Shown here: positions 19,411-27,995 of the stretch, piece by piece
Numbering within the stretch: the first letter of the stretch is position 1
How the letters are laid out: each line of letters opens with the position of its first letter
DNA from: Poseidonocella sp. HB161398
Lineage (GTDB): Bacteria; Pseudomonadota; Alphaproteobacteria; Rhodobacterales; Rhodobacteraceae
Assembly: GCF_005870025.1 (NCBI RefSeq)
Contig: NZ_VATA01000029.1
Span: 1-64,000, forward strand
DNA: 64,000 nucleotides
Reading direction: 5' to 3'
The notes under the pieces: generated by a model
What the model was told of the DNA's origin: nothing
Seen by the model: only the letters and a program-made list of their open reading frames with translations
Databases searched by the model: none
Program-made: the position numbers and the translations under genes

Positions 19411-19424
19411 GCGCCATCTGGCGC
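19411..19424. promoter_or_regulatory. Palindrome in AraC/permease divergent promoter
   Basis: GCGCCA, spacer TC, TGGCGC forms a 14-base near-perfect palindrome 24 bases before the AraC start. It may serve as an autoregulatory site. Confidence 0.35.
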
Positions 19425-19525
19425 AGACTATCGGATTCATGGCGCGGGCTGCAATGGCCCGGACGGCCCCCCCTGGCGCTAACCGAGTCCCATTCACGGC
19501 AAACGTGCAACAGGGACAACAGAAC

Positions 19526-20956
19526 ATGACCGACATGACCGGCGAGAGCCGACTCCAGGGCAATTCCATAGGCCTTGCCCATATCGTCTTCTTCGTGGTG
19601 GCCGCCGCGGCGCCGATGACCGCGGTGGTGGGGGCCACGCCCCCGGCCTTCGCCTTCGGCAATGACGCGGGCGTTCCGGGCGCCTTCGTGCTGGCAGGCG
19701 CGCTCTACCTGCTCTTCTCCGTCGGCTACACGGCGATGACGCCCCATGTCACCGGCGCGGGCGGGTTCTTCAGCTACATCTCGCGCGGCTTCGGCGGCGC
19801 CGCCGGGATCGCCGGGGCGGTGATGGCGCTCATGGCCTATTTCGCCATCCAGATCGGCATCTACGCGCTCTTCGCCGTCTTCATGTCGGCGACGATGGCG
19901 CCCCTGGGGCTCGACCTGCCCTGGTGGGGCTGGGCGCTGGCGGTGCTGGCGGCGGTGGTCTTCTTCGGGCGGCGCAACATCGCGATCTCCGGCCGCATCC
20001 TCGGCGCCTGCATGCTGGCCGAGCTGGCGATCCTGCTGCTGCTCGACGGCGCGATCATTCTCAATGGCGGCGGCCCCGAGGGGATGAGCCTGGCGGGCTT
20101 CCGCCCCTCGGAGGTCTTCGCCCCCGGGCTCGGCGTCTCGATGGTCTTCGTGCTCGGCGCCTATGTCGGCTTCGAGGCCACCGCGATCTTCGCCGAGGAA
20201 GCCCACCGCCCCGAACGCACCATCCCGCGCGCGACCTATGTCGCGGTGCTGCTGATCACCGGCTTCTACGCGCTCTCGACCTGGGCGATCTCGCAGCATT
20301 ACGGCCCCTCGGGCGTCCGCGCGGCGGCCGGGGCATCGCTCGAGGGCTTCTATTTCGACGCGGCGGCCGAGCTTCTGGGCCCGTGGTCGGTGCAGGTGAT
20401 GAACCTCCTGCTGCTGACTAGCCTCTTCGCCTGCCTGCTGTCCTTCCACAACACGCTGAACCGCTACTTCTACACGCTGGCGGCCGAGAGCCTGCTGTGG
20501 CGGAAGATGGCGCATGTCCATCCCGCGCACGGCTCGCCGCATGTCGCGGGGCTGGTCCAGGCCGGGCTGGTGGCGGCGATCCTGGCCACCTTCGCCCTCG
20601 GGCGCGCCGATCCCTACACGGTGGTCTTCTCCTGGATGGCCGGGCTGGCGGTGCTGGCGATCCTCGCCACGCAGATCCTCGTCTCGGCCTCGGTCATCCG
20701 ATTCTTCCTCCGGGACCGCCGCGGCCGCTCGCCCCTCGTGGTGCTCGCCGCCCCGGCGCTGGCAACGGCCGGGCTGGCTGCCGCCTTCGCGCTGGTGGGC
20801 GCCAATATCTCGATGCTCACCGGTAGCGACAGCGCCATCGTCCTGGCCTTCCCGCTCCTCGTGATTGCCACCGGCCTGGCCGGCGGGCTCGCCGCGCTGG
20901 CGATCCGGCGCCGCGATCCGGCGCTCTATGCCGGGCTCGGCCGCGGCCTCGACTGA
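19526..20956 (+). CDS. APC-family amino acid/amine permease
   Basis: A 476-residue inner-membrane permease with about twelve helices and the APC superfamily features: IVFFVVAAAAPMTAVVGATP in helix 1, GAGGFFSYISRGFGG after helix 2, and GYVGFE-type GAYVGFEATAIFAEEA with RTIPRAT near 210-235. It should import an amino acid or biogenic amine by symport. It is the first gene of a four-gene run whose other members oxidise amines or amino acids. The ATG at 19526 follows an AGGGACA ribosome site. An apparent in-frame extension to 17846 is a shadow of the AraC gene. The substrate is inferred from the operon only. Confidence 0.88.
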   Translation: MTDMTGESRLQGNSIGLAHIVFFVVAAAAPMTAVVGATPPAFAFGNDAGVPGAFVLAGALYLLFSVGYTAMTPHVTGAGGFFSYISRGFGGAAGIAGAVMALMAYFAIQIGIYALFAVFMSATMAPLGLDLPWWGWALAVLAAVVFFGRRNIAISGRILGACMLAELAILLLLDGAIILNGGGPEGMSLAGFRPSEVFAPGLGVSMVFVLGAYVGFEATAIFAEEAHRPERTIPRATYVAVLLITGFYALSTWAISQHYGPSGVRAAAGASLEGFYFDAAAELLGPWSVQVMNLLLLTSLFACLLSFHNTLNRYFYTLAAESLLWRKMAHVHPAHGSPHVAGLVQAGLVAAILATFALGRADPYTVVFSWMAGLAVLAILATQILVSASVIRFFLRDRRGRSPLVVLAAPALATAGLAAAFALVGANISMLTGSDSAIVLAFPLLVIATGLAGGLAALAIRRRDPALYAGLGRGLD

Positions 20957-20994
20957 CCCTCTTCCCGACATTCCGACCCAGAAGGACCAAGCAG

Positions 20995-22152
20995 ATGAAA
21001 GACCTGCAGACCCGCTCCGCCCTGCCGAAGATCGACTTCCTCTACCTCTCCGAAGAGGACATGATCCGCGCCGGCGTCACCGACATGCCCGCCTGCGTCG
21101 ACTGCATGGAGGAGATGTTCGCGCTTCTCCATCACGGCGACTACCGCATGGCCGGCCCGAACAGCGACAGCCATGGCGCGATGGTGACCTTCCCCGAGAA
21201 CTCGCCGTTTCCGTCCATGCCGAAACCCACCGCCGACCGCCGCTTCATGGCGATGCCCGCTTATCTGGGCGGCAGCTTCGGCACCGCCGGGGTGAAATGG
21301 TACGGCTCGAACATCGCCAACCGCGACAAGGGCCTGCCGCGCTCGATCCTGATGTTCACGCTGAACGACGCCGATACCGGCGCGCCCCTGGCCTACATGT
21401 CGGCGAACCTGCTCTCGGCCTACCGCACCGGCGCGGTCCCGGGCGTCGGCGCGCGGCACCTAGCGCGGAAGGACTCGCGCGTCGTCGGCATCTTCGGCCC
21501 GGGCGTCATGGCGCGCACCGCGCTGGCCGCCTTCATCGCCGCCTGTCCCGGGATCGACACGGTGAAGGTCAAGGGCCGCGGCCAGAAGAGCCTCGACGCA
21601 TTCATCGCCTGGGTGCGGCAGACCTACCCGCAGGTGACGACCATCGAGGTGGTGGACGATATCGAGCAGGTCGTGCGCGGCTCCGACATCGTGACCTACT
21701 GCGCTTCGGCCGAGGTCGGCAGGCCCGGGGACTACCCGCTGGTCAAGCGCGACTGGGTCGCTCCCGGCACGTTCCTTGCCATGCCCGCCGCGACGAATTT
21801 CGACGCCGGAATGGAGGCGCCCGGGATCCGCAAGGTGCTCGACAATACCGGGCTCTACGAGGCCTGGTACGAGGAGGTGCCGAAGCCCGCGCATGTCCAT
21901 ATCCCGCTGATCGGGGTGAAATTCATGGACATGATCGCCGCCGGAGCGATGGACCGCTCCGCGCTAGAGGATCTGGGCGCGATCGTCGCCGGCGCCGCGC
22001 CCGGCCGCCAGAGCGAGGACGAGATCGTCATGATGTCGGTCGGCGGCATGCCGGTCGAGGATGTCGCCTGGGGCACGGTCCTCTACCGCAATGCGCTCGA
22101 GCGCGGCATCGGCGTGCCGCTCAACCTCTGGAGCGAACCGGCCCTGCGCTGA
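20995..22152 (+). CDS. Ornithine cyclodeaminase / mu-crystallin family protein
   Basis: A 385-residue NAD(P)-binding protein of the OCD/mu-crystallin family. The conserved substrate-binding lysine is in AGVKWYGSN (98-106), the signature SAYRTGAVPGVGARHLA at 141-157, and the dinucleotide motif GIFGPGVMARTAL at 165-177. Family members catalyse NAD-dependent deamination, imine reduction or alanine-dehydrogenase-like reactions. Its N-terminus (FLYLSEEDMIRAGVTDM) is that of a subfamily I recall being named tyramine oxidase subunit B in databases. I could not verify this. It lies between a permease and RidA/flavin oxidase genes, so it probably processes the imine or amine made by this operon. Ribosome site AGAAGGACC. 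Confidence 0.85.
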   Translation: MKDLQTRSALPKIDFLYLSEEDMIRAGVTDMPACVDCMEEMFALLHHGDYRMAGPNSDSHGAMVTFPENSPFPSMPKPTADRRFMAMPAYLGGSFGTAGVKWYGSNIANRDKGLPRSILMFTLNDADTGAPLAYMSANLLSAYRTGAVPGVGARHLARKDSRVVGIFGPGVMARTALAAFIAACPGIDTVKVKGRGQKSLDAFIAWVRQTYPQVTTIEVVDDIEQVVRGSDIVTYCASAEVGRPGDYPLVKRDWVAPGTFLAMPAATNFDAGMEAPGIRKVLDNTGLYEAWYEEVPKPAHVHIPLIGVKFMDMIAAGAMDRSALEDLGAIVAGAAPGRQSEDEIVMMSVGGMPVEDVAWGTVLYRNALERGIGVPLNLWSEPALR

Positions 22153-22160
22153 CCCGTCCC

Positions 22161-22180
22161 GCCCCGGCGAAGGCCGGGGC
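22161..22180 (+). other. Intra-operon hairpin
   Basis: GCCCCGGC, loop GAAG, GCCGGGGC forms a perfect 8-bp stem in the 69-base gap between the OCD-like and RidA genes. It could stabilise or attenuate the transcript. No T-tract follows, so readthrough is likely. Confidence 0.5.
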
Positions 22181-22221
22181 CTCCCCCTCTCCGACAGAGA
22201 CATCCCCAGCAGAGACCTCCC

Positions 22222-22644
22222 ATGACGCAAATCACCAAGATCAAGACCGGCTCGAAATTCGAGGACTACGCCAGCTATTCGCGCATCGTCGCAGTGGATG
22301 ACTGGATCTTCGTGTCGAACACCGCCGGACGGAACCCCGAGACCAAGGAGATCCCCGAGGACGTCGGCGATCAGACGCATCAGGTCTTCGCCAATATCGA
22401 ACGCGCGCTGGCCGCGGTCGACAGCTGTCTCGGCGATGCCGTCGCCAGCCGCATCTTCATCCAGGACCCGGCCGATACCGAAACGGTCATGACCATCGTC
22501 GGGCAGAAGTTCCGCGGCATCGACCCCGCGGCCACGGTGACCTGCCCGCCGCTCGGATCGGAGATCTACAAGGTCGAGATCGAGGTCACGGCCTATCGCG
22601 GTGCCGCTCGGGCCGCGGCGGACCGCCGGACCCTCACCCTCTGA
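22222..22644 (+). CDS. RidA/YjgF-family imine deaminase
   Basis: A 140-residue RidA-superfamily protein. RidA enzymes hydrolyse reactive enamine/imine intermediates to ketone or aldehyde plus ammonia. The fold is recognisable from VDDWIFVSNTAGRNPET, the helix QTHQVFANIERALAA and the C-terminal PAATVTCPPLGSEIYKVEIE. The canonical Rid arginine position reads as S or F in SRIFI, and the C-terminal glutamate lies in KVEIEV. It sits directly before an FAD amine/amino-acid oxidase, whose imino product is a natural RidA substrate. Cytoplasmic, and probably a trimer as in the family. Confidence 0.87.
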   Translation: MTQITKIKTGSKFEDYASYSRIVAVDDWIFVSNTAGRNPETKEIPEDVGDQTHQVFANIERALAAVDSCLGDAVASRIFIQDPADTETVMTIVGQKFRGIDPAATVTCPPLGSEIYKVEIEVTAYRGAARAAADRRTLTL

Positions 22645-22665
22645 GCGCAGCCGAGGAGCATCGAG

Positions 22666-23958
22666 ATGGCCCCGAAAATCGCCCCCGTAAAGACCAGCCC
22701 GGACCTGCCCGGCCAGAGCGAGACCGTCGTGATCGGCGGCGGCATCGTCGGGCTGGCGGCCGCGCTGGTGCTGGCCGAGCGCGGCATTCCCGTCACCGTG
22801 CTGGAAAAGGGCCGGATCGCGGGCGAGCAGAGCTCGCGCAATCTCGGCTGGGTGCGCAAGACCTCCCGCGCGCCCGCCGACGTGCCGCTGGCGCTGGCGG
22901 CCGACCGGCTCTGGGCCGGGCTGCCCGCGCGGACCGGACGCGATGCCGGCTACCGCCAGGCCGGGATCATGTTCCTCGCCCGCAGCGGCGCCGAGCTCGC
23001 GGCGCAGGAAAGCTGGCTCGGCTCGGTGGCGGGGCTCGGCCTTGGATCGCGGATGCTCTCCGCCGCGGAGATCGGCGCCCTGGTCCCGGGCGGGACGGGA
23101 GGCTGGGCCGGGGGCGTGATGACGCCCTCTGACGGGCGCGCCGAACCGGCGCTCGCCGCCAGCGCGCTCGCCGCGGCCGCAATCGCGAAAGGCGCGCGGA
23201 TCGTGGAGGGCTGCGCCGTGCGCGGCCTGCAGACCTCCGCCGGACGGGTCAGCGGCGTGATCACCGAGCGGGGCGAGGTCGCTTGCAGCCAGGTTCTGCT
23301 GGCCGGCGGGCTCTGGTCGCGGCGGTTCCTCGGCAATCTCGGCATCCCGCTGCCCGTGCTGCCTCTGACCTGCTCGGTCTTCCGCACCGCGCCGATGGAG
23401 GGCCCGTCGGAGATCGCCGTCGGCGGGCCGGATTTCTCCTTCCGCAAGCATGTCGATGGCGGCTATGTCATCACCCAGCGCGGCGCGCTCTCCTGTCCGC
23501 TGGTGCTCGACCACCTGCTGGTCGGCCCGCGCTACCTGCATCTGCTGCGCGACCAGCGCGGGCTCCTGCGCATCACCGTCAACCGCCAGAGCCTGGCCGA
23601 TCTGCGGCTGAAGCGGCGCTGGCGGACGGACCGGCCCTCGCCCTTCGAGACCGTCCGGGTGATGGACCCGCCGACGCTCCCGGCGCTTAACCGCGAGGCG
23701 CTGGCCAATCTCTCCGCCGCCTGGCCCGCATTCGCCGGGGCGCGGATCGAGGAGGCCTGGGCGGGCACGATGGACATCACCCCGGACTCCAATCCGGTCA
23801 TCGGCCCGGCTGCGAAGCTCCCCGGGCTGACGCTCGCGACCGGCTTCTCCGGGCACGGTTTCGGCACTGCCCCGGCGGCGGGCCAGCTGGCCGCCGACCT
23901 GATGACCGGCGCGGTGCCGCTGGTCGATCCCGCGCCCTACAGGCCGGACCGGTTCTGA
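22666..23958 (+). CDS. FAD-dependent amine/D-amino-acid oxidase-type oxidoreductase (DAO family)
   Basis: A 430-residue DAO-family flavoprotein. The FAD-binding GGGIVGLAAALVLAERG lies at 24-40 (full motif VVIGGGIVG), with the flavin-contact stretch GEQSSRNLGWVRK at 60-72. The C-terminal GFSGHGFGTAPAAGQLAADL closes the FAD site. Such enzymes oxidise C-N bonds of amines or amino acids to imines, passing electrons to O2 or the chain. It is the last gene of the permease/OCD/RidA operon. RidA should hydrolyse its imine product. The nearby aldehyde dehydrogenase at 27996 could take an aldehyde product. Its 3' end overlaps the convergent FUSC gene by 22 bases. Ribosome site CGAGGAGC. Confidence 0.86.
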   Translation: MAPKIAPVKTSPDLPGQSETVVIGGGIVGLAAALVLAERGIPVTVLEKGRIAGEQSSRNLGWVRKTSRAPADVPLALAADRLWAGLPARTGRDAGYRQAGIMFLARSGAELAAQESWLGSVAGLGLGSRMLSAAEIGALVPGGTGGWAGGVMTPSDGRAEPALAASALAAAAIAKGARIVEGCAVRGLQTSAGRVSGVITERGEVACSQVLLAGGLWSRRFLGNLGIPLPVLPLTCSVFRTAPMEGPSEIAVGGPDFSFRKHVDGGYVITQRGALSCPLVLDHLLVGPRYLHLLRDQRGLLRITVNRQSLADLRLKRRWRTDRPSPFETVRVMDPPTLPALNREALANLSAAWPAFAGARIEEAWAGTMDITPDSNPVIGPAAKLPGLTLATGFSGHGFGTAPAAGQLAADLMTGAVPLVDPAPYRPDRF

Positions 23959-25556
23959 CCGCCGGGCGCCGGGTCGAGCGCGTCATGCCCCGCGGTGGCG
24001 AGGCGCAGCAGGTCGCGCGGCAGGGTCTCTCCGGCCTTGTCGAGCTCGACGGCAAGGGTGACCAGGCGGCGGCCCCAGATCGCGGGCCAGGGGCGCCGCG
24101 CCGCCGGGGCGGGACTGCGCGACAGGCGGCGGATGTCGCGGGCCAGTGTCCCGCGGGTGCGGGCGATCAGGTGCCGCCCCGGGCGCGGCACGGCCATGTA
24201 GCAGGCGGCGAGCGCAAGGGTGCCTGCGGCCATGGAGAGGCCCGCGACCAGCACATCCGCCGCCGGGGCGGCCGCGGCACCGGCCTGGCTGGCCAGCATG
24301 AAGCACATGTTGGCATCGAGCGCATAGGGCGCGCTGCGCGGCGTCGCGCGGGCCAGCGCCCCGAACGCGATGAAGGGCAGGATGGTCAGGACCAGCGCCG
24401 CCCAGCCGTCTGCATGGGGCTGGATGCCCAGCCGGTAGGCCGTGCCCGCCGCGGCGCCCAGCAGCACGCCGGCCGCGAGCTTCGGCGCAAGCACATGCGG
24501 CAGCGGCACCGAGCCCAGAACCAGCGCGAAGATCGCCATCGAGAAGGCGGTCAGCTCGGCGGCAAAGCTGCCGGTGAGGATCAGCATAGCCGATCCCGCC
24601 AGGCTCGCGAGCCCGGCCAACAGCGCGGCGCGCAGCGCCATGGCGGGATTGCCCGGCGGCGCGATCCGCGGCAGGGCGCGGCCAGAGGGCGCAAGCGACT
24701 GCAGCTCTGCATCCGCACGGGCCAGCGCCGCCCGCGCCGCCGCGAGCCGCGCGAGCGGGCCGGAGGCGGGCAGTGGCACCGGCGCGCCCGCCATCAGGCG
24801 CTGCGCGTCGGCGCGCGCGCCGGGATCGGCCTCCAGCGCGCCGGCCGCCTCGAGGAGCGCCAGCCCGGCCGCGAGGCCGGCATCGAGCGCCGCCATCCGC
24901 CGGTAGCCGTCGCGCGATCCGGCCGCGACCAGCCGCGCCCTGGCCTCGAGCGCCGCCCCGGCATGGACCGCCTCCGCCACCGCCGCGTCGCGCGCCTCGG
25001 GCGTGGCCGCACTGCCCAGCAGCAGATCGGCTGCCGCCTCGAAGCGCCGGACCAGCGCGGCGCCCTCGGAGCGGAAGCCGGGCGTGTCGGCGCGGGGGGT
25101 GAAGAGCCCGACGATGACCGCGACGGCGATGCCGCCGATCAGCGTGCAGGCCAGCCGGTCCAGCGCCAGATGCAGCCCGCCCGCGGGGTCGAGCATGGCC
25201 GGAAGGACCACGACCGCGACGGTGATGGCGCTCATCAGCGGCAGGTAGCTCGACACGCCCTGGCGCAGATGCATCAGCGCCGCGCCGGCCGCGAGCAGCA
25301 GCGCCATGCCGAGCGCCGTGGCCCAGGGCGCGGGCGAGACCGCGAGCAGCGCCAGCCCGGCGGCGCCGCCGATCACCGTGCCGAGCAGACGCCAGAGCGC
25401 CCGCTCGAAGATCACGCCGCGCCAGGGCTGGGCGACGACCCAGACCGGCATCGCGGCCCAGAAGGCATGCTCGATGCCGAGCGCCGTTGCCGCCGCGAAG
25501 GCCGTCCAGGCCGCCAGGCCAAGCCGGAAGGCCTGCCCGAAATCCGTTCCCGTCAT
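23937..25556 (-). CDS. FUSC-family inner-membrane protein (aromatic acid exporter type)
   Basis: A 539-residue protein with two blocks of hydrophobic helices (about 10-170 and 310-465) and cytoplasmic segments between and after them, the layout of FUSC/YccS/AaeB-like proteins. The N-terminus HAFWAAMPVWVVAQPWRGVI followed by FERALWRLLGTVIGG is the FUSC signature. AaeB-type members export aromatic carboxylic acids or other toxic compounds. It lies downstream of a MarR gene (62-base gap), so both are probably one operon induced by an aromatic or phenolic compound. The operon is convergent with the amine oxidase gene and divergent from the GMC/ALDH pair. No partner membrane-fusion protein (AaeA type) is beside it. 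Confidence 0.83.
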   Translation of the reverse strand: MTGTDFGQAFRLGLAAWTAFAAATALGIEHAFWAAMPVWVVAQPWRGVIFERALWRLLGTVIGGAAGLALLAVSPAPWATALGMALLLAAGAALMHLRQGVSSYLPLMSAITVAVVVLPAMLDPAGGLHLALDRLACTLIGGIAVAVIVGLFTPRADTPGFRSEGAALVRRFEAAADLLLGSAATPEARDAAVAEAVHAGAALEARARLVAAGSRDGYRRMAALDAGLAAGLALLEAAGALEADPGARADAQRLMAGAPVPLPASGPLARLAAARAALARADAELQSLAPSGRALPRIAPPGNPAMALRAALLAGLASLAGSAMLILTGSFAAELTAFSMAIFALVLGSVPLPHVLAPKLAAGVLLGAAAGTAYRLGIQPHADGWAALVLTILPFIAFGALARATPRSAPYALDANMCFMLASQAGAAAAPAADVLVAGLSMAAGTLALAACYMAVPRPGRHLIARTRGTLARDIRRLSRSPAPAARRPWPAIWGRRLVTLAVELDKAGETLPRDLLRLATAGHDALDPAPGGQNRSGL

Positions 25557-25618
25557 CTGCCGTCCGTGCCTTTCGTGTCCTTGCTGCCTCCCTGTTTCGC
25601 GTTGTCCGGCCGGCCGGG

Positions 25619-26068
25619 TCAGTCCTGCGGGCCGAGCGGGTCCATATTCGCGTCGAGCCGCGACAGGAGCCTGAGCGCGGCGTCGATCTCCTCCTCGGGG
25701 ACGCCTGCGAATATCTCGTCGCGGAGCTCGCCCAGCCGCCCGGCCAGCAGGCCGAGGAAGGCATGGCCCTCCGCGGTGACCGATACCAGCTTCGCCCGCC
25801 GGTCGGCCGGGTCCTCGCTGCGCCGGACGAAGCCCTGGGCGACGAGCGTGTCGAGCACGCGCACCAGCGTCGGCCCCTCGATGTCGAGCACCCCGGCCAG
25901 CTCCTTCTGGCGGTAGGGGCGGTCCTGGCGGGCCAGGAAGCGCAGCGGCAGCGTGGAGGCATAGCTCAGCCCGTGGCCGGCGAAGACCCCGTCCATGATC
26001 CTGCGGTAGCGCCGCGAGACCGTGATGAGCTGGAGGCCCAGATCCTCCCGCTTTCCCGGGCGGGGCAT
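25619..26068 (-). CDS. MarR-family transcriptional regulator
   Basis: A 149-residue winged-helix regulator. The recognition region reads QKELAGVLDIEGPTLVRVLD (54-73) and the wing reads VRRSEDPADRRAKLVSVTAEG (81-101), where the DxRxK core is diagnostic of MarR. These proteins repress neighbouring genes and are released by phenolic or aromatic ligands. It precedes the FUSC exporter gene and is divergent from the GMC/ALDH pair. Palindromes at 26085-26099 and 26262-26274 lie in front of each transcription unit, so it likely represses both. Ribosome site AAAAGGAGAA is strong. Confidence 0.9.
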   Translation of the reverse strand: MPRPGKREDLGLQLITVSRRYRRIMDGVFAGHGLSYASTLPLRFLARQDRPYRQKELAGVLDIEGPTLVRVLDTLVAQGFVRRSEDPADRRAKLVSVTAEGHAFLGLLAGRLGELRDEIFAGVPEEEIDAALRLLSRLDANMDPLGPQD

Positions 26069-26084
26069 GGCCGTTCTCCTTTTC

Positions 26085-26099
26085 GATAGGTCGCCTATC
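26085..26099. promoter_or_regulatory. MarR operator candidate upstream of the marR/FUSC operon
   Basis: GATAGG, spacer TCG, CCTATC is a perfect 15-base inverted repeat beginning 17 bases upstream of the MarR start codon, in an AT-richer patch. Size and position suit MarR autorepression. Confidence 0.55.
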
Positions 26100-26243
26100 T
26101 AAATCCGCCTTGGCGCGCGGGCAAGCCCTGCCTGCGGGCGAAACCTGCCGGCATCCCTGAGTTCGCCGGAAAAACGTCTATTTGTCAGTTGGTTGCCTCG
26201 CATCTCCCGCTGGGCCCGCAAATTTGCACAGGGCGATGTGAAT

Positions 26244-26276
26244 AAATAGCATTGCTAATAGATAGCTAAGCTATTT
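26244..26276. promoter_or_regulatory. AT-rich promoter region with nested inverted repeats before the GMC gene
   Basis: ATAGCT-A-AGCTAT (26262-26274) is a perfect inverted repeat. An outer pair AAATAGC (26244-26250) and GCTATTT (26270-26276) overlaps it. The half-site GATAG-C resembles the palindrome in front of marR at 26085, suggesting one regulator for both operons. The surrounding 26160-26290 is strikingly AT-rich for this genome. Confidence 0.5.
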
Positions 26277-26356
26277 AATTATCGCCAACGGTATGCGCCG
26301 GGATACAGCCGCAACTGCCAGGATCCCGCGCCGTCATTGCAGGAAAGGGATGTCCC

Positions 26357-27967
26357 ATGTCCAAGGACGCATTCGACTACATCATCATCGGCGCGGGCTC
26401 CGCGGGCTGCGTGATCGCCTACAACATCCTCTCGCGCGGCCGCGGCAGCGTGCTGCTGCTCGAGGCCGGGGGCAGTGACGGCAACCTCTTCATCAAGGCG
26501 CCGGGCGGCATGGCCAAGGTGATCCCGACGAAGTCCTGGGCCTACATGTCCGACCCCGAGGCGCCGACCGGCAACCGGCCGATGACGGTGCTGCAGGGCA
26601 AGGTGCTGGGCGGCTCCTCCTCGATCAACGGCATGGTCTATGTCCGCGGGCACAAGGCCGATTACGATGCCTGGGAAGAGGAATACGGCGCCACCGGCTG
26701 GAACGGCGGCGAGATGCTGCGCTATTTCCGCAAGGCGGAGAACAACGAGGCAATGGCCGACGGCTACCACGGCAACGAGGGCAGGCTGCATGTCAGCGAG
26801 AACCGCTACCGCCACCCGCTGAGCGACGCTTTCGTGCGGGCGGGCCAGCAGGCCGGCTACGACTACATCGTCGACCATAACGGCGCCCAGATGGAAGGCG
26901 TCGGCTTCTACCAGACCACCACCCACAGGGGCGAGCGCGCCTCGACCTCGCGCAGCTATCTTGCGGCGGTCCGCAGCGACCGCAACCTGAAGCTCGAGCT
27001 CGACGCCATGGTCGAGCGGATCGAGATCGAGGACGGCCGAGCCACTGGCGTCACCTATCTCAAGGGCGGCCGCCGGACCGTCACCGCGCGCAAGGAGGTG
27101 ATCGTCACCGCGGGCGCCATCGGCTCGGCCAAGCTGCTGCAGCTGTCGGGGGTCGGGCCGGGCGCGGTGCTGCAGCGCGCGGGCGTCGCGCAGAAGGCCG
27201 AGCTGCCGGTCGGCCGCAAATTCCACGACCACCTGCACCTGTCGATCAACGCTGCCATCAAGCAGCCGATCTCGCTCTATGGCGAGGACCGCGGATTGAA
27301 GGCGCTGCGCCATGGTCTCGAATGGACCCTGCTGCGCTCGGGCGTGCTGACCTCGCCCATCCTCGAGGCCTTCGCCTTCGCCGATACCTGCGGCCAGGGG
27401 CGGCCGGACGTGCAGTTCCACTTCCTGCCGATCCTCGACACCTGGGACGACCCGGACCTCGTGCAGCAGGGCCAGCGCCACGGCATCACCATCAAGGCCG
27501 GGCACCTGCAGCCGAAATCCCGCGGCGAGGTGGAGATCCGCTCGGCCGATCCGGCCGCGATGCCGGGGATCCGCGCCGCCTACCTGGAGGACGAGCGCGA
27601 CGTCCAGGGCCAGATCCGCGCCGCGCAGCTGGCGCTGAAATTCTTCGCCCAGCCCGCGCTGAAGGCGCATGTCGCCGATCTCTTCTCGCCCGCGGTGGAA
27701 GCCGATGACCTGGCGGGGCTCGAGGCCTTCGTGCGCAAGGGCGTGAAGACGGTCTACCATCCGGTCGGCACCTGCCGCATCGGCCGGGATGCCCTGACCT
27801 CGGTGGTCGATCCCGAGCTGCGCGTCCACGGCATCGCGGGGCTGCGCGTCGCCGACAGCTCGGTCATGCCGCATATCCCCTCGGGCAATACCAACGCCCC
27901 CACCATCGCCATCGCCGAGAAGGCGAGCGACCTGATCTGCGGCCTGCCGAACGCCGCGGCCGCCTGA
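26357..27967 (+). CDS. GMC-family oxidoreductase (choline/alcohol dehydrogenase type)
   Basis: A 536-residue FAD enzyme of the GMC family that oxidises a primary alcohol to an aldehyde. The FAD-binding GAGSAGCV lies at 12-19, with LLLEAGG at 33-39. The GMC signature GKVLGGSSSINGMVYVRG lies at about 80-97. The active-site histidine is in YHPVGTCRIG (H468) and the second catalytic residue in SGNTNAPT (N511). The second position is Asn, as in choline-dehydrogenase-like members. The ATG follows AGGAAAGGGATG. An aldehyde dehydrogenase begins 28 bases after its stop, so the pair converts an alcohol to an acid. Upstream lie inverted repeats probably bound by the divergent MarR regulator. Confidence 0.9.
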   Translation: MSKDAFDYIIIGAGSAGCVIAYNILSRGRGSVLLLEAGGSDGNLFIKAPGGMAKVIPTKSWAYMSDPEAPTGNRPMTVLQGKVLGGSSSINGMVYVRGHKADYDAWEEEYGATGWNGGEMLRYFRKAENNEAMADGYHGNEGRLHVSENRYRHPLSDAFVRAGQQAGYDYIVDHNGAQMEGVGFYQTTTHRGERASTSRSYLAAVRSDRNLKLELDAMVERIEIEDGRATGVTYLKGGRRTVTARKEVIVTAGAIGSAKLLQLSGVGPGAVLQRAGVAQKAELPVGRKFHDHLHLSINAAIKQPISLYGEDRGLKALRHGLEWTLLRSGVLTSPILEAFAFADTCGQGRPDVQFHFLPILDTWDDPDLVQQGQRHGITIKAGHLQPKSRGEVEIRSADPAAMPGIRAAYLEDERDVQGQIRAAQLALKFFAQPALKAHVADLFSPAVEADDLAGLEAFVRKGVKTVYHPVGTCRIGRDALTSVVDPELRVHGIAGLRVADSSVMPHIPSGNTNAPTIAIAEKASDLICGLPNAAAA

Positions 27968-27995
27968 ACGACTCAAGACCCAAGGACCTGTCATC

